A DNA stretch of 6,859 nucleotides. It comes from Syntrophomonadaceae bacterium. Lineage in GTDB: Bacteria > Bacillota > Dethiobacteria > DTU022. The notes under the pieces were generated by a model. That model had not been told where the DNA came from. It did not search any database and saw nothing but the letters and a program-made list of their open reading frames with translations. Positions within the stretch are counted from its first letter, which is position 1. Every line of letters starts with the position of its first letter. The position numbers and the translations under genes were made by a program. Of the stretch, positions 5,896 through 6,859 are shown piece by piece. The DNA lies in contig PWSG01000063.1 in assembly GCA_003564055.1 (NCBI GenBank), forward strand, positions 1-6,859, written 5' to 3'.

Positions 5896-5941
5896 CAGCA
5901 AGCAGGAATTTTAAAACTAAAAGCAGAAAATTAATTAGATG

Positions 5942-5965
5942 TATTGAGCTTTTAAGGGTTCAATA
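5942..5965 (+). repeat. near-palindromic hairpin just upstream of the fumarase ribosome site
   Basis: TATTGA (5942-5947) pairs perfectly with TCAATA (5960-5965). The inner bases (5948-5951 with 5956-5959) continue as one G-C pair plus three G-U wobbles in RNA, giving a 10-pair stem with a UUAA loop. As DNA, 9 of the 12 half-site positions are symmetric. It ends 10 nt before the AAGGGAGGTG ribosome site (5976-5985). No T-run follows, so it is unlikely to be a terminator of the upstream operon. It could be a translational or mRNA-stability element, or an operator. Confidence 0.4.
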
Positions 5966-5992
5966 TAAGAATAACAAGGGAGGTGTATGGTT

Positions 5993-6838
5993 TTGCGGGA
6001 ACTTGCCGCTTCAACTATCACGGAACATGTGGCTGAAATGTGCGAAGAGGCGAATATTTATCTGGGGGAGGATGTTTTTACAGCATTGAAAGATGCCCTG
6101 GAAACAGAAGAATCGCCAACCGGTAAAGAAGTGTTAAAGCAGTTGATTGAAAATGTGGAAATTGCCCGCGATGAGCAAATTCCGATTTGTCAGGATACGG
6201 GGTTTGCCGTATTCTTTGTTGAGTGGGGGCAGGAAGTTCACCTGACCGGCGGGACGCTGGAAGAGGCGATCAATGCCGGGGTAAAAAAGGGTTACGATGA
6301 AGGTTATCTGCGCAAGTCTATAGTAACAGACCCGCTCTACGAACGTAAAAATACAGGTGATAATACCCCTGCAGTAATCTATACAGAGCTTGTTCCAGGT
6401 GATAAGGTAAAAATCTTTTTTGCGCCCAAAGGCGGCGGCAGTGAAAATATGAGCGCTGTAAAGATGCTTAAACCGTCGGACGGGGAAGCCGGATTCATTG
6501 ATTTTGTAGTTAATCATGTTAAGGCTGCGGGGCCGAACCCGTGTCCCCCTATCGTTGTTGGTGTTGGCATCGGCGGTACTTTTGACAAGGTTGCCGTACA
6601 GGCCAAAAAGGCTCTTTTCCGTCATGTAGGTGAAAGCCACCCTGACAAGCGCTTTGCTGAACTGGAAAAAACAATTAAGGATAAAATTAACGATCTGGGA
6701 GTGGGGCCGCAGGGCTTTGGCGGAAGAAATTTTGCCCTGGCAGTGCACATCGAAGATTACCCGTCGCACATTGCAAGTATGGCAGCAGCAGTGAATATTA
6801 ATTGTCATGCCTGCAGGCACCTGGAAAGAGTTATTTAA
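5993..6838 (+). CDS. fumarate hydratase, alpha subunit (class I, Fe-S, TtdA/FumA N-terminal type)
   Basis: The class I fumarase alpha subunit interconverts fumarate and malate together with a separate beta subunit, using an oxygen-labile [4Fe-4S] cluster in the cytoplasm. From TTG 5993 it has 281 residues, typical of two-subunit anaerobe enzymes (about 280). [11 protein letters not shown] (Cys66), [16 protein letters not shown] (Cys184) and NINCHACRH (Cys271) carry the three cysteines expected to hold the cluster, with spacing close to single-chain Fum[15 protein letters not shown] and GPQGFGGR are also family hallmarks. TTG 5993 is preferred over ATG 5987 because AAGGGAGGTG (5976-5985) is too close to the ATG and the family usually begins MRE(I/L); the longer form adds two residues. 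A ribosome site follows, presumably for the beta subunit. L(+)-tartrate dehydratase alpha is homologous, but the context favours fumarase. Confidence 0.9.
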   Translation: MRELAASTITEHVAEMCEEANIYLGEDVFTALKDALETEESPTGKEVLKQLIENVEIARDEQIPICQDTGFAVFFVEWGQEVHLTGGTLEEAINAGVKKGYDEGYLRKSIVTDPLYERKNTGDNTPAVIYTELVPGDKVKIFFAPKGGGSENMSAVKMLKPSDGEAGFIDFVVNHVKAAGPNPCPPIVVGVGIGGTFDKVAVQAKKALFRHVGESHPDKRFAELEKTIKDKINDLGVGPQGFGGRNFALAVHIEDYPSHIASMAAAVNINCHACRHLERVI

Positions 6839-6851
6839 AAACGCTGCTAAG

Positions 6852-6859
6852 CGAGGAGG
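6852..6859 (+). promoter_or_regulatory. ribosome binding site of the next gene (outside window)
   Basis: The window ends in CGAGGAGG, a strong Shine-Dalgarno sequence 13 nt after the fumarase alpha stop. A start codon is expected within about 5-10 nt past the edge. In this gene class the next gene is normally the fumarase beta subunit, but that is inferred only. Confidence 0.6.

Larger units (their letters stand above)
5803..5986 (+). other. AT-rich intergenic region between the beta-subunit gene and fumarase
   Basis: This 184-bp gap contrasts with the overlapping genes before it and suggests a new transcription unit. It holds the weak promoter candidate and the two dyads listed separately, plus TTTAAGGGT at 5823-5831 and again at 5951-5959, with related bases after both copies. 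A tandem GAAAATGA (5801-5808, 5812-5819) lies at the beta-gene stop. No ORF with a ribosome site, tRNA or rho-independent terminator was found. Confidence 0.6.

Noticed and set aside
5944..5969. TTGAGC and TATAAG as a sigma-A promoter close to the fumarase start
   Set aside because: The spacer is only 14 bp, and transcription would begin almost at the ribosome site.
6134..6820. A 228-codon open frame on the minus strand across the fumarase gene
   Set aside because: It lies fully antisense to a gene with clear family motifs, and its translation shows no recognisable domain. It is a coding shadow.
1..6859. CRISPR arrays, tRNA/rRNA genes, insertion sequences or phage genes
   Set aside because: No regularly spaced repeats, cloverleaf, transposase or phage motifs were seen; the region looks like ordinary metabolic chromosome.

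Overview
The window reads as chromosome of an anaerobic bacterium, most likely a mid-GC Firmicute of the Clostridia (Peptococcaceae/Syntrophomonadaceae-like). The pointers are very strong purine-rich ribosome sites (AGGGAGG, AAGGAGGTG), two probable TTG starts, oxygen-sensitive Fe-S enzymes throughout (2-oxoacid:acceptor oxidoreductase, class I two-subunit fumarase) and a leucine-dehydrogenase-type amino acid dehydrogenase. The taxon is an inference from style and gene content. All genes are on the + strand.

Layout: (1) 3-422 is the C-terminal part of a sigma-54-dependent, Fis-type activator, cut by the window edge. (2) 423-516 is a short intergenic region with a near-consensus -24/-12 sigma-54 promoter (TGGTACG-N4-TTGCG, 462-477) inside a perfect 8-bp inverted repeat. 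(3) 517-5802 is a five-gene operon: a leucine/branched-chain amino acid dehydrogenase; after a 71-bp gap holding a perfect 11-bp inverted repeat, the gamma subunit of a 2-oxoacid:acceptor oxidoreductase; a 514-residue fusion of a GltD-like FAD/NAD(P) oxidoreductase with a two-cluster ferredoxin, in the place where the small delta subunit normally sits; the alpha subunit; and the TPP-binding beta subunit. The last four genes overlap or lie 1 bp apart. (4) 5803-5992 is an AT-rich leader with a weak sigma-A promoter candidate and two dyads. (5) 5993-6838 is the alpha subunit of an iron-sulfur fumarate hydratase, followed by a strong ribosome site for a gene beyond the window, most likely its beta subunit.

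How the genes may work together: the dehydrogenase deaminates a branched-chain (or other hydrophobic) amino acid to a 2-oxoacid and NADH. The adjacent enzyme oxidatively decarboxylates the 2-oxoacid to an acyl-CoA. Because its electron-transfer subunit is fused to a flavoprotein with FAD and NAD(P) folds, the electrons may go to NAD(P)+ rather than, or as well as, ferredoxin. The closest known design is phenylglyoxylate:NAD+ oxidoreductase of Azoarcus (PadEFGHI), where the FAD subunit and the ferredoxin subunit are separate proteins. The sigma-54 activator next to a sigma-54 promoter suggests substrate-induced control, analogous to BkdR/SigL control of branched-chain catabolism in Bacillus. 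The enzyme families are clear from motifs; the substrate, the cofactor preference and the direction of flux are not settled by the sequence.
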